Assembly (NCBI RefSeq): GCF_019703515.2
Contig: NC_059359.1
Span: 2,200,001 to 2,264,000, forward strand
Source: Myxocyprinus asiaticus
Taxonomy: Eukaryota > Chordata > Actinopteri > Cypriniformes > Catostomidae
DNA: 64,000 nt
Direction of reading: 5' to 3'
Position 1 is the first letter of the stretch; the number at the start of each line of letters is the position of its first letter. The position numbers and the translations under genes are program-made. The notes under the pieces were generated by a model. The model made no database searches. It had not been told where the DNA came from and saw nothing but the letters and a program-made list of their open reading frames with translations. Below are positions 1 to 11,573 of this stretch, piece by piece.

Positions 1-146
1 TCTGAAGGCGAAGTCTTGGGTACTCAGCAGCGCTCGCACCTCTGCAGTCATCCACGGCTTCTGGTTGGAGCATGTAGTGATGGTCATGGAGACAGTGATG
101 TCATCGATGCACTTGGTGATGTAGCTGGTCACTGATGCCGAGTAAA
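1..146 (-). mobile_element. Non-LTR retrotransposon (LINE) ORF2 fragment
   Basis: Read on the minus strand, the first 146 bases are an open frame containing [11 protein letters not shown] and [14 protein letters not shown]. The KPWM-x-EVRxLLxxRDxAFR block is typical of the linker between endonuclease and reverse transcriptase in fish non-LTR elements (L2/Rex-type ORF2). The fragment runs off the window edge and its homology stops near 146, so it is a truncated, dead copy. The exact LINE clade is not determined. Confidence 0.7.
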
Positions 147-369
147 CTAGATATCCAAGAGCAGAACTGTGTATGGGTGTTTTGTTCAACTTCGGGCACT
201 TTTAACACTGAAGTTCTGTGTGACTGCAAACATAAACTTATATAACTACAAATATAAAACAATACCAATGCAACATTATTTTTTAGCCAGTATGATTAAA
301 GGATAACATCGTATGTGACTTGATGCTGGTAAATAGACTTGCATATCATTTAATGGGTACGTTTAGCCA

Positions 370-783
370 CTGGAGTCTTAAGGATTACTTTTGTGCTGCC
401 TTTATGTGCTTTTTGGAGCTTCAAAGGCCTGATCACCATTCAGTTGAATTGTGTGGACCTACAGTCAAGTCAAGTCAAATTTATTTGTATAGCACTTTTC
501 ACAACAGCCGTTGTTTCAAAGCAGCTGCACATGAACAGAAAATGAATGAATATATTGCCAATATTAGTTATTTATGTTTAGAAATTTCAGTGGTTAAAAT
601 GAGTAAATGAAATAAGTGTTGTGGGTCAATGATTAAACAAAATTATTTTATATGAACTATAAGTTTTATTGTTAAAGTCCTTAAAGTCATCCCGAATTAA
701 CTGAGGAAATACACGTAGATGCATCTGGGATGAGGGTGAGTAAATGATGAGAGAACTTTCATTTTTGGGTGAACTATCCCTTT
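370..783. repeat. Dispersed fish repeat ending in the GGGATAGTTCACCC motif, interrupted
   Basis: The piece at about 370-462 (tgctgcctttatgtgctttt) and the piece at about 690-783 (ttttgggtgaactatccctt) are two halves of a family that is continuous at 51290-51846. Here the halves are separated by an unrelated insertion at about 463-680. It is a short non-coding element, probably a nonautonomous DNA transposon; the superfamily is not assigned. Confidence 0.6.
463..680. repeat. Inserted dispersed repeat (tcaagtcaaatttatttgta type)
   Basis: It begins with the triplicated agtcaagtcaa stretch followed by a tttatttgtatagcac motif and a tttcaaagcagctgcac motif. Diverged pieces with the same words occur at about 20157-20190 and 27153-27200. 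It interrupts the surrounding repeat, so it is the younger insertion. It is non-coding; its class is uncertain. Confidence 0.5.
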
Positions 784-952
784 AAGAGTCAATAAATAAA
801 TAAAATTGTTATTTCATTTGGCTACATCACTGTGTCCAACAGTTGTTGTTTTTTTTTACATGCATCACAGAAGATCTGTCATTTTTTTCTGAAAGTCATG
901 AAAATTCCCACCACAGTGTTATATTCAGCACATCTCAAATTCTGTGACAGTC

Positions 953-1228
953 TGTCTCGTGTTTCCTAGGACTCTTATTTTGAAGTGTTTCCCCCAGACT
1001 ATGTTTCCCATCATGCACTGCCCTCATCACTGCCATCTGTTCCCCATTGTTCTCACCTGTTTTCCATTTCCTTGTTAGCCCTTGTGTGTGTATATATACC
1101 CTCTAGTTTTGCATTTCTTTGTCAGTTCTTGTTTGTTGCTTTATGAGTTCATATCTGTTTGTTTCACTATTATCATCTTCATTAAAAGCCTGCATTTAGA
1201 TCCAGCGTCTCCTGTCTCAGCAACCATC
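953..1228 (+). mobile_element. Solo-LTR-like sequence of a retrotransposon
   Basis: This stretch has the layout of an LTR: a TGT start, a TATA-like tatatatacc near 1090, an attaaaagcctgc poly(A)-signal-like stretch near 1180, and a CTCCTGTCTCAGCAACCA end. No internal retroviral sequence follows. No flanking target duplication was recognised, so the boundaries are approximate. A ZNF143-like motif (actatgtttcccatcatgca) lies at 999-1018. Confidence 0.4.
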
Positions 1229-1290
1229 TGATTCAAATTCACACAAAATGTTTTATGTTTTGTTTTTTCACTCTTTGTACTAATATAGTT

Positions 1291-2235
1291 TTAACCCTTG
1301 TGCATCAGTTTTAAAAAGTTACCCAAAAATGTCTGTGTCAAAAAACTGCCACAATAATATTATATATTAATATTATTTTCCACTTTCAATGAGTTAATTT
1401 TTTAACCAACATCAGTCCTGATCATAACTACCAAATATTCATTCATTTTCAGGATTTTAACCCTTTAAATGCCAGTTTGTTTACATAATGCCACTGTTGT
1501 TTTTCACACACACACACACACACACACATTTCTCAATACACACATACAAAACACACTCTGACATCCATACCAACACACACACACACCTACATTACTCAAT
1601 ACACACATACAAAATACACACACACACACACACTTCTCAGTACACACATACAAAACACACTCTGACATCCATATCAACACACACACACACACCTACATTA
1701 CTCAATACACACATACAAAATATACACACACACACACACACACACACATTTCTCAGTACACACATACAAAACACACTCTGACATCCATACCAACGTGCGC
1801 ACACACACACACACATTTCTCAATACACACATACAAAACACACCCACACAATTTTAGCTGCATCATTTATTCATTTGGCCTGCAGTGCTCTATAATACAG
1901 CAAACAGAGAATAGGGGAAAAGCATGTATTTACTCCATAGGCTAAACATGACAAAAATGGCGCCATCTGGTGGAAAATATTAAAATGTACATTTTGAAGT
2001 CAGGGCTCTGGAATGAAAGCATAATACCATAGAATTCATGATTTTATGCTTTAATGGCACTGGGATCAAATATTGCAGTGTTAATGGGTTTCAATGGGGA
2101 CATTTTTGTCCTGAAGGTCCTGAGTGTAACTATTTTGTGTACACAGTGTATTATAGATGTATTATAGGATCTGAGGTTGAAATATCAATATTCCCCCAAA
2201 AAATACACACCTTTGGCAAAATTTATGCTGTTAGC
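1291..2235 (+). mobile_element. TTAA-flanked (piggyBac-like) nonautonomous element, copy 1
   Basis: It starts TTAA-CCCTTGTGC, the style of fish piggyBac-like ends, and aligns almost continuously with 42425-43141. It contains an internal (CA)-rich tandem block at 1506-1850 whose unit includes ctctgacatccata, recurring about every 105-115 bases. Short reading frames in the CA block are low-complexity artefacts. A CTCF-core-like site lies at 1959-1973. The 3' boundary is the point where similarity to copy 2 ends. Confidence 0.55.
1506..1850. repeat. (CA)n compound tandem repeat
   Basis: (CA)n runs alternate with a non-CA spacer (atttctcaatacacacatac, ctctgacatccata) in three to four units of about 105-115 bp. 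The other copy of the host element (42.4 kb) has one long (CA)n and a single spacer, so the array expanded after the copies separated. Confidence 0.85.
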
Positions 2236-2544
2236 ATTAACACGAAAAAACAAAAACAGTAATTATTAGTCCCTTTATATGTCAATCAGACGGTTTCTTC
2301 CTGTCTATGTGGGCGGTTCTGATTAAGAATAAGCAGCATGCTGATAGTCGAGTCTCGTTGACGTTCAGTTGTCACAACACACACAAACTATCTGGAGCAT
2401 TTTACAGCAGAGGAACTCAGTGGGTCAGACACACCTGTCATCTGTCCTCCCCCTGGAGAGAGTGGACCTGGGAACACAAAGACCACTGTCTTCTCTACAC
2501 TGTAGGCACAGGTGGCGGGAGAACCAGAGGGGTCACATTACACA

Positions 2545-2579
<35 letters not shown>

Positions 2580-3418
2580 TGTGATATCAGCTGAGCTCTC
2601 ACTGCACTAACTGATCTGAGACACTGAACAAATGGTGAAGGAAACTACTGGCACCCAAACACAAACGTTCATGCTACTGAATGTTGAGGATAAAGGGTCA
2701 GTAAACACAGAAAAAACAGTGCCAAAATGAGGAGAGGTGTGCTGTTACTTTACTAAAAGATCAGACTTATGATTTTCACCTGAACAGCATTAAAACAGGC
2801 GATAAAAATCCCTTAGACTTTCATTATATGAACAGAATCCACATACGATCAGAAAAGAATGTTGTTGTGTTCATTCTGTTTGGAGCATCAGAAATAGTTA
2901 ACCTTGTGTAAATTGAACATTAAGCTAAAATGCTATTTCTTTCCTTACATGCATCTGTTACCAGGCGCGATTATATTATATAATTAATTCTATGATGAAA
3001 ATTTATGTTAGAGCATATCTTTTTTTCTTTAGTAAGATCTTTGATATTAGGGCGAAGATGCACTGCAAAAAATTTATTCTTAATAATAATTTAAATATTG
3101 TTTTCCTGTAAAAAATCTAAAAATCCTTAAAACAAGATACATTTACTTGAATAGCAAAACTGCATTAGATATTTAGACCTTTTTTTCAGAGAATGTATTT
3201 TTATAGTGAAGTATATTTTCTTACTTTATTTACTTGTTTATAGTCAAAACAAGTCAAAAACAATGTGCCAGTGCTGAAGAAGTAATCCAAAGTATTTAGA
3301 TTACATTACTGACCTTGAGTAATCTAACGGAATACGTTACAAATGAGGCAATCAATTGAGATTTTCCATATTGATCTGGGAACATTCTTTTAAATAAATG
3401 GAAATTAACTTATGGATA
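2236..3418. other. Non-genic interval with (CA)n and a cactgcaaaaa-type repeat
   Basis: No supported exon was found. A (CA)n run occurs at about 2540-2580. About 3061-3270 resembles the abundant fish repeat beginning cactgcaaaaa. The stretch at 3300-3350 (attactgaccttgagtaat) recurs at about 43140-43190. Confidence 0.5.
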
Positions 3419-3634
3419 TTAACCCTATAAGCTAGGATGGGCATGCGGTGGGCCTGCGAGAAAAAAACATAATCGTCAAAATATGAATAACTACAATTTA
3501 TATAAAAAAATGCACTGTACATTTTACTGCAATTAGTAAAAACATAAAACTGATCAGATAGCCATGTGTCATATGTTGTTTGAAAGCTCTCAAAGAGTAG
3601 AATACAACCAAAAATATAGCGAGTAATAGCTAAG

Positions 3635-3665
<31 letters not shown>

Positions 3666-4470
3666 CAATTATGTTGGTGTTGCTTTTATACCACGTTTTC
3701 GCTTATAACTTCACAAAACATTAACGGAACATAAAATATCATATCAACATACCATTACTTAGAGGAGGTGATTATCTTTCAAATGAGTCCACACACAAGG
3801 TAATCAGATGTATAGATCATTAGATAATCCACATGAAGCACAATGTTACATATGGCCACCAGGAGATGGCGCCAAATACATGACACAGACGCAATGATGA
3901 CTCAAATGACACAGAATGAAACTCATTCTGTGAAATCTCATTACTAAAATCATGTCTGCATGCTATGTAAACCTTTAGTCATTGTTGTGTTTGCATGTGC
4001 AATTAGTTCTAATGTACAATTATTATGTTTTATTTGTTTGGAGAGACTTTGGGACACATGGAGACGTTTTTTGACTATGATAAACTATATTTGTAATGCT
4101 ATAACTTTTGATTGCTTTGTCGTATCAACACAAAATTTTAGGCAGATACAGTTGACATGATTGCTAACAAAACAAAAGCAGTTTTTCGGAGCCACCTTTT
4201 TGACACCCAGAGATATATAATGTCAGATCAGAAAATAAGAAAAAAAGTAAATTTTTGGCTCAAATTGTGTGTGATTTATCAGCAGTTTCTTAGGCTGAGA
4301 GTCTCAGAATGTATCATAATCTATACCATTAAACAATCTGAAAAGTTTCCTTTACAATGAAACCAAACACTTGACCCTCATTGTTTTTTTCATCGAGTTA
4401 TAAGCCTTTAATTCTGGGTATGTGTCTGAAACAGGAAATCTTTAAAAACACCTTCAGAGTATCTGAAAGA
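3419..4470 (-). mobile_element. TTAA-flanked ~1 kb non-coding MITE, family M, copy A
   Basis: TTAA at 3419-3422 is followed by CCCTATAAGCT, the inverse counterpart of the CCTTTTAAGCT start seen after TTAA in copy B at 34884. The interior aligns in reverse orientation with 34.9-35.9, 45.4-46.6 and 53.1-53.7 kb. Short reading frames at 3960-4360 are inside this repeat and are not conserved as protein. A (TA)n run sits at 3634-3663. The outer end near 4470 is eroded. Confidence 0.6.
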
Positions 4471-4580
4471 ATATTTTCCAAGCTTAATATATGACACTGC
4501 GCATAAAACAACATTTTAAATCTACAGATTCAGGGTCAAATGTTACATTTGAACAAACTATAATTTGTGTCTAAATAAAC

Positions 4581-4840
4581 TCAAGCCACTCACCTTCTTC
4601 CCCTGTCGCTGTCCTTTGACTCCACAGACTAAAACCCTCAGTCGGAGTGATTGGGAGCACTGGACTGTGGCGACAGCTGTATAACCACAGCACAAACCAC
4701 ACGTGTTTCATCAGTCACTCGTGTCTGTCTGAGGAGTCCATGATAAAACATCACAATCAGTCTCAGAGCCTCATCACAGGGTCTTCAGTGGGCGTGACAC
4801 GCTCATCTAATCAGTTTCAACAATCTCTCTTCCATACGGT
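4581..4840 (-). other. Single-copy island with a possible first exon (minus strand)
   Basis: On the minus strand an ATG opens a frame beginning MKHVWFVLWLYSC, a short hydrophobic start, and continues about 39 codons to GAAGAAG followed by a consensus donor (gtgagt) just before 4595. The sequence is not seen elsewhere in the window. The next exon would have to lie further left. The protein was not recognised; this could equally be an untranslated first exon or chance. Confidence 0.2.
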
Positions 4841-4869
4841 CTGAAAGCCTATAGTATTTGATCACAGCA

Positions 4870-6894
4870 GGGGTGTAAAGTGTAAGTGAGCGCACTTAGT
4901 ATGGAACGTTATCTTGATAAAAGCAACCAGTTATTATAATGAAGTATGTATGGTGATATTAAGTCTTACTTTCAGCATCTGAGTTCCTAACTAAATTTAG
5001 TGAGGATTATGCTATATCTAAATATATATTGTTTTAAGGGTGTTTAGATTTTTTTACTTGACAAAAAAAATTAAAATATAAAAATAAGAAATTGGTTATA
5101 TATTGAAAAAATTATATTTTGTGGTGGAGTAAATATAGCAGAAAATATAAAGTACTTTCTACATTGGATAAGTTAGTTTAAGTGTGAACTTGAAAATATT
5201 AAGTAAATTCTACATTCGTACTCAAGTCAAGCATGTAAAAATAAATACTCTAGCTTATAAGTAAATATTATGCATGATTGTTTGTTATCTTAAAAACGCA
5301 TCGTCATGTATCAGTCCTAAAGTAGAAAACCTTGTCATAATTATTCGCTCATTTGAGTAAATTTCACAAGTAATTAAATAGGTACATCTTACGTAATTTT
5401 TCGAAGCTGATGTTCCCGGCATAAACCGGGCTTGAATAATTAATAATGGTTTCATTGTTTGGAAGTTTATTTACATCGTTTTTATTGTTGATTTTGTTGT
5501 TACGTCTTGTTTTGTGAAGTCAGAAGTTAATTTTCTACTCAAAATTAACCATTCATGATTAAAATAATGACCTTTCCATTCACCGCGTGTTGAGGTCTGT
5601 GTGCACAGCCCTGTATCTTGTTTCAATTGCCATTAAAGCAAGATGAAGTTGTCTAAGAGACTACACAGCGTGCATTAAATGATAAATGTCCCAATAAAAT
5701 GTTAATGAATTTTTACAACATTTATTTAAGTACTATGTACATTGGATTTGTAAGTAAAAGTTACTGTATTAACTGAAATGTTTGATTTAAATTTACTCGT
5801 GAAGTAGATTTTACTTCATTTTATACCATTACAGTTTACTTGAGAAATAAAAATTAATGTAAATCTTACTAGTAATGGGTTTTTGAAAAATAAGATTATT
5901 CAAGGCGAATTTGAAATATTATTAAATCTAGTTTAAAACACGAGACAAGTTTGTAAATATATAATCTTTGTGTGCAGTTTCATAAATCTTTGAAAAACAT
6001 TTATAGCATTTTCTACAAAAAAATGAATTAAATTTGTCAAGCAGTGTAACCATTATGTAAAAGGTATTCAAATAGTTTCCTTGCAGCTTAAACACATGAG
6101 AGTGTACACAACTTAATCATTAGATTAAATATGTTTTCAAACATATATTTCAAGGTAAAAAATAGAAATATAATAAAAAATTAAATTGGAAAGTTTTCTC
6201 CAGGTGACTCCATTTGACCTGAACAAAATGTGACTTTTCATAAAATGTCAAAATACAGATATATATATATATATATATAAATACATTTTTTTTTTTAACT
6301 TGACAGACTTGAGAGTCTAAAGACTTGTCCTGTCTATAATTTATTTATTTATTTTATTTTTTGTAAGATGACAAAAAAAATGTGAATCTGCATATTAGTA
6401 ACATCACATGTTTTTAAATCGGTGGACAAAATTTTTTCAAATATTAATAATATTTTACAGAACAGCTAAATTGTTTTCTTCTTATTTTAAGAAATAATAA
6501 TTATTAAAAAAAATATTCTGCACTACTTAATTATTCTGCATTACTTATAGCTGTCTCCAGATGATTACACCACATGACATTTTTTACTTTAAGCTTCAAA
6601 ATTTTATTATAGTTACAAAATATAACTATTTTGTGTTAATTGCATTTTTAATGTATTTTTGAATAACTTAATTTAATAGATCACACCTTTGACCCATATC
6701 ATTTAACAACAGCAAATGAGAAATTCACAAAATTCTATAAATGAAACAGACAATTATTTTACATATTATTATTCACTCATTATTATCGATAGAACATATG
6801 GAACATAAAAAGCCGTGGTCACGCTACACTTTGTGCTCCATTCACTTCCATTCAAATGCAATTATTTATTTAAAAAAATAAAAATAAATAAACA

Positions 6895-6895
<1 letters not shown>
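4870..6895. other. AT-rich interval with no gene found
   Basis: The interval is unusually AT-rich with frequent stops in all frames and a short (TA)n near 6260. No exon, RNA gene or complete transposon was recognised. Confidence 0.6.

Positions 6896-6897
<2 letters not shown>

Positions 6898-6945
<48 letters not shown>
6898..6945. repeat. (TA)n microsatellite
   Basis: Uninterrupted alternating TA of about 45 bp, followed by T-rich sequence adjoining the tail of the SINE that follows. Confidence 0.9.
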
Positions 6946-6946
<1 letters not shown>

Positions 6947-6989
6947 TTATTTATTTAATTTATTTTTTTATTTTATTATTATTATTATT

Positions 6990-7417
6990 TTTATCCCTTT
7001 TTCTCCCAATTTGGAATGCCCAATTCCCACTACTTAGTAGGTCCTCATGTTGGCGCGGTTACTCTCCTCAATCCGGGTGGCGGAGGACAAGTCTCAGTTG
7101 CCTCCACTTCTGAGACTGTCAATCCGCGCATCTTATCACGTGACTCGTTGTGCATGACACCGCGGAGACTCACAGCATGTGGAGGCTCATGCTACTCTCC
7201 GCAATCCACGCACAACTTACCACACGCCCCATTGAGAGAGAGAACCACTAATCATGACCACAAGGAGGTTACCCCATGTGACTCTACCCTCCCTAGCAAC
7301 CGAGCCAATTTGGTTGCTTAGGAGACCTGGCTGGAGTCACTCAGCACACCCTGGATTCGAACACGCGACTCCAGGGGTGGTAGTCAGCGTCAATACACAC
7401 TGAGCTCCCCAGGCCCC
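6990..7417 (-). mobile_element. tRNA-derived SINE (full length, minus strand)
   Basis: The minus strand begins ggggcctggg, followed by an A-box-like gagctcagtg stretch and a B-box (gttcgaatcc) about 40 bases on. It then has the ~350-bp body shared with 43324, 55378, 58541 and 61793. The reading frame on the plus strand is SINE-derived and not a gene. Confidence 0.85.
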
Positions 7418-7422
7418 ATGGA

Positions 7423-8538
7423 GACGGTATATTTAACATTTTGAATATTATTCATTTTTTGGGATTTATTATTTACATATAACATATGCTGTCTGCCGCA
7501 GTGAACAAAATAATTTTGCACGCTCAAAGCCTTTTAGGCTCGGTTATTTACCTATAATCTCAAAATGGCCAAATAATGCTCGACCAATAATCTTGGCCAA
7601 TATTTTAGCCCCAATATCACTGAAATGTGTAAATAGTGGAACACACACATTGTTCCGCTGTGGTCATGGAGAAGAGAGCAGATGTTAGATTATATTGTCA
7701 CATGGATTACAGGAAGCACTCAGCAAACACGTCCAGGTGTGCACGACAGATGAGAGCAAAACTACAGACAGACGACCCCTCCTTTATATCAATAAAACCC
7801 TTCACTACTGTCTGAGAGACCATAGACTGGTCGACAGCTTACAGGTATAGGTCACCCAAAAATGAAATTATTTACTCACCCTCATGTCGTTCCAAACCTG
7901 TATACTGTTATTTTGGAACGACATAAAGGTGAGTTTGGGCGAACTATCCCTTTAATAGACAAAAGTATCTCAGGAACCGAATTTTCTTTCTAATGAGGTC
8001 TCTGAGAAGGGACCACAGGGTGAAATATGGCGTTAAGTTGAAGTATGTCATTTTCAAAGGCTACGATTAAGGAGTGAAGGAACAGAAGCTAATGGCAGGT
8101 CTTCATCATACACCTGGACTTCCAAGTCTTTCATCAACGGAGGAAAAGTTAAAAATTACAGGCTAATGGAGGAAGAATTTATACGGGACAAACTTGCCAA
8201 AGGCTTTCAAACATTCACTGTGAGTGAGTCACTGATGGCTGAATGAACAGATCGAGTGATTTTCAGACAGTCGAGAGATTTGCTTCCATGTTCATGTCAG
8301 AAAGACTGTAAATATCTTGGGAGGACGTCTTTGTTAAAAAAAAAAAAATGTCAGGCTGGTTTTGGGGTAATTTAAAGAAGCTCATCTGTTGACCTTTGCT
8401 TCAGTTCAGGAACAATAAAATGTGTTATTTTAACATAGATTTGATTAAAAGTATCTTTTCCTCAGATGTTAAATTCCTAGCGAGAACAAAATTTGACATG
8501 TTATTTATAAATGTGAAAAATATTTCTATGAAAATAAA
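7423..8538. other. Non-genic interval with a hairpin repeat
   Basis: Apart from the inverted repeat at 7847-7957, nothing is recognisable. The interval contains an (A)n run near 8338. Confidence 0.5.
7847..7957. repeat. Palindromic MITE remnant (GGGATAGTTCACCC family)
   Basis: Left arm 7847-7893 (ctcaccctcatgtcgttcc) and right arm about 7914-7957 (ggaacgacataaaggtgag) are inverted repeats separated by about 20 bp. The outer end gaactatcccttta matches the end of the repeats at 783 and 51846. The folded element is a near-perfect hairpin. Confidence 0.75.
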
Positions 8539-11500
8539 TAGGGGTGGGAATCATCCGGAATTGAACAATTCTGATTCCTTAATAGTTCTGTTTGCACAGA
8601 CATTTTAGTGAAGATATTTTATCCATTATTGTTTTATAAAACACCAGTGACTACATAAAAACTCATCATGTAAATATTTAAATACACATTGTCATATTAA
8701 CAACCATCCAGAAAATACTGTGATTTAAGTCTCACCAGCCTTACGGTAACAGTTATTGGTTCAATTAGATTCGGACATGACGAAATGAATGACTTGCTGT
8801 TCAGTAAGTTTTTGATTCACTAAAAAGAACTGGCTGATAAGAGTCATTGATTTGGTAGAAAACGCTGTACTTTTGCAGTGTAGATTCAAAAGAACCTGCT
8901 CATAAGAGTCATTCCTTCTGAAATCGGACTACACTGGTCACGTAGTGTGTTTTGTGCTAAAGATTCAAAAGAACTGGCTCATAAGAGTCATTTGTTCTAG
9001 AATCGGACTACACTGGTCGCACTGTGTGTTTCACGCTAAAGATTCAAAAGAACTGGCTCATAAGAGTCATTTGTTCTAGAATCGGACTACACTGGTCACG
9101 CTGTGTGTTTCGCGCTAAAGATTCAAAAGAACCGGCTCATGAGAGTCATTTGTTCTAGAATCGGACTACACTGGTCACGCTGTGTGTTTCGCGCTAAAGA
9201 TTCAAAAGAACCGGCTCATAAGAGTCATTCATTCTGGAATCAGACTACACTGGTCGCGCTGTGTGTTTTGCGCTAAAGATTCAAAAGAACCCGCTCATAA
9301 GAGTCATTTGTTCTAGAATTGGACTACACTGGTCACGTTGTGTGTTTCGCACCAAATATTCAAAGAACCAACTCATAAGAGTCATTCATTCTGGAATTGG
9401 ACTACAGTGGTCGCCCTGTGTGTTTTGCGCTAAAGATTCAAAAGAACCGGCTTATAAGAGTCTTTCGTTCTGGAATCGGACTACACTGGTCACGCTGTGT
9501 GTTTCGCGCTAAAGATTCAAAAGAACCGGCTCATAAGAGTCATTCATTCTGGAATTGGACTACACTGGTTGCTCTGTGTGTTTCGCACTAAAGATTCAAA
9601 AGAACCGGCTTATAAGAGTCTTTCGTTCTGGAATCGGACTACACTGGTCACGCTGTGTGTTTCGCGCTAAAGATTCAAAAGAACCGGCTCATAAGAGTTA
9701 TTCATTCTGGAATCGGACTACACTGGTCACGCTGTGTGTTTCACGCTAAAGATTCAAAAGAACCGGCTCATGAGAGTCACTCATTCTGGAATCGAACTAC
9801 ACTGGTCATGCTGTGTGTTTCGCGCTAAAGATTCAAAAGAACCGGCTCATAAGAGTCATTCATTCTGGAATCGGACTACACTGATCATGTTGTGTGTTTC
9901 GCACTAAAGACTCGAAATAACCGGCTCATAAGAGTCATTCGTTCTGGAATCAGACTACACCGGTCATGCTCTGTGTTTCATGCCAAATATTCAAAAAAAC
10001 AGCTTATATGAGTCATTCATTCTGGAATCGGACTACACTGGTCACGCTGTGTGTTTCACGCTAAAGATTCAAAAGAACCGGCTCATAAGAGTCATTCGTT
10101 CTGGAATCGGACTACACTGGTCGTGCTGTGTGTTTTGCACTAAAGATTCAAAAGAACTGGCTCATAAGAGTCATTCATTCTGGAATCGGACTACACTGGT
10201 CGTGCTGTGTGTTTTGCACTAAAGATTCAAAAGAACCGGCTCATAAGAGTCATTCATTCTGGAATCGGACTACACTGGTCGTGCTGTGTGTTTTGCACTA
10301 AAGATTCAAAAGAACCGGCTCATAAGAGTCATTCGTTCTGGAATCGGACTACACTGGTCGTGCTGTGTGTTTTGCACTAAAGATTCAAAAGAACCGGCTC
10401 ATAAGAGTCATTCATTCTGGAATCGGACTACACTGGTCGTGCTGTGTGTTTCGCACTAAAGATTCAAAAGAACCGGCTCATAAGAGTCATTTGTTCTAGA
10501 ATCGGACTACACTGGTCACGCTGTGTGTTTCGCGCTAAAGATTCAAAAGAACCGGCTCATAAGAGTCATTTATTCGGGAATCGGACTACACTGGTCGCGC
10601 TGTGTGTTTCATGCTAAATATTCAAAAGAACCGGCTCATAAGAGTCATTTGTTCTAGAATCGGACTACACTGGTCACGCTGTGTGTTTCACGCTAAAGAT
10701 TCAAAAGAACCGGCTCATAAGAGTCATTTATTCGGGAATCGGACTACACTGGTCGCGCTGTGTGTTTCATGCTAAATATTCAAAAGAACCGGCTCATAAG
10801 AGTCATTTGTTCTAGAATCGGACTACACTGGTCACGCTGTGTGTTTCGCGCTAAAGATTCAAAAGAACCGGCTCATAAGAGTCATTTATTCGGGAATCGG
10901 ACTACACTGGTCGCGCTGTGTGTTTCATGCTAAATATTCAAAAGAACCGGCTCATAAGAGTCATTTGTTCTAGAATCGGACTACACTGGTCACGTTGTGT
11001 GTTTCGCGCTAAAGATTAAAAAGAGTCATTCATTCTGGAATCGAACTACACTGGTCATGCTGTGTGTTTCGCACTAAAGATTCAAAAGAACCGGCTCATA
11101 AGAGTCATTTGTTCTAGAATCGGACTACACTGGTCACGTTGTGTATTTCGCGCTAAAGATTCAAAAGAACCGGCTCATAAGAGTCATTCGTTCTGGAATC
11201 GGACTACACTGGTCACGCTGTGTGTTTCGCGCTAAAGATTCAAAAGAGTCATTCATTCTGGAATCGAACTACACTGGTCATGCTGTGTGTTTTGTGCTAA
11301 ATATTCAAAGAATCGGCTCATAAGAGTCATTCGTCCTGGAATCGGACTACACTGATCGCACTGTATGATTCACACTGCTGATTCAGTAGCGGTGTTGTAG
11401 TGCCGCTGAATGGTAATTCAGGAAATTTCCAAAAGAATTGCACCGTCAGAGTATTTTAGCACAGTGTTGTGTCTGCATCTGTGACAGAATGTGCGTTTGA

Positions 11501-11573
11501 GAACTGTTAACAGAACCGAAGTCATAAAAATTATTGGATTCCGGTATTTTTCAAAAAATGGTTCCCAACCCTA
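8539..11573. mobile_element. hAT-like nonautonomous element carrying a large internal tandem array
   Basis: It starts TAGGGGTGGGAATC and ends GGTTCCCAACCCTA, which are inverted relative to each other (about 12 of 14 bases). These ends fit the YARNG terminal rule of hAT elements. A diverged relative occurs at about 54215-54577 and shares the right flank (ccgattccggtatttt) and two ancestral tandem units. No transposase is present. No clear 8-bp target duplication is visible, so the termini are probable rather than proven. Confidence 0.55.
8870..11380. repeat. 79-bp minisatellite array, about 32 units
   Basis: The unit includes cggactacactggtcacgct, a gtgtgtttcgcgctaaagat stretch, and gaaccggctcataagagtc, and repeats every 79 bp from about 8870 to 11380. 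Units differ by a few substitutions (for example cattcattctgg, catttgttctag, catttattcggg). Two units near 11010 and 11240 lack about 17 bases. Between 10561 and 10990 a two-unit 158-bp dimer repeats three times (tattcggg at 10571, 10729 and 10887). Since 79 is not a multiple of 3, reading frames rotate from unit to unit, so the array is not protein-coding. Confidence 0.95.

Noticed and set aside
9261..11323. Several 60-83-codon frames with repeated IQKNRLIRV / KDSKEPAHKS words
   Set aside because: They arise from the 79-bp minisatellite; the unit length is not a multiple of three and frames rotate.
8870..11380. CRISPR-like regular repeats
   Set aside because: Units are contiguous 79-bp repeats with no unique spacers, in a vertebrate genome.
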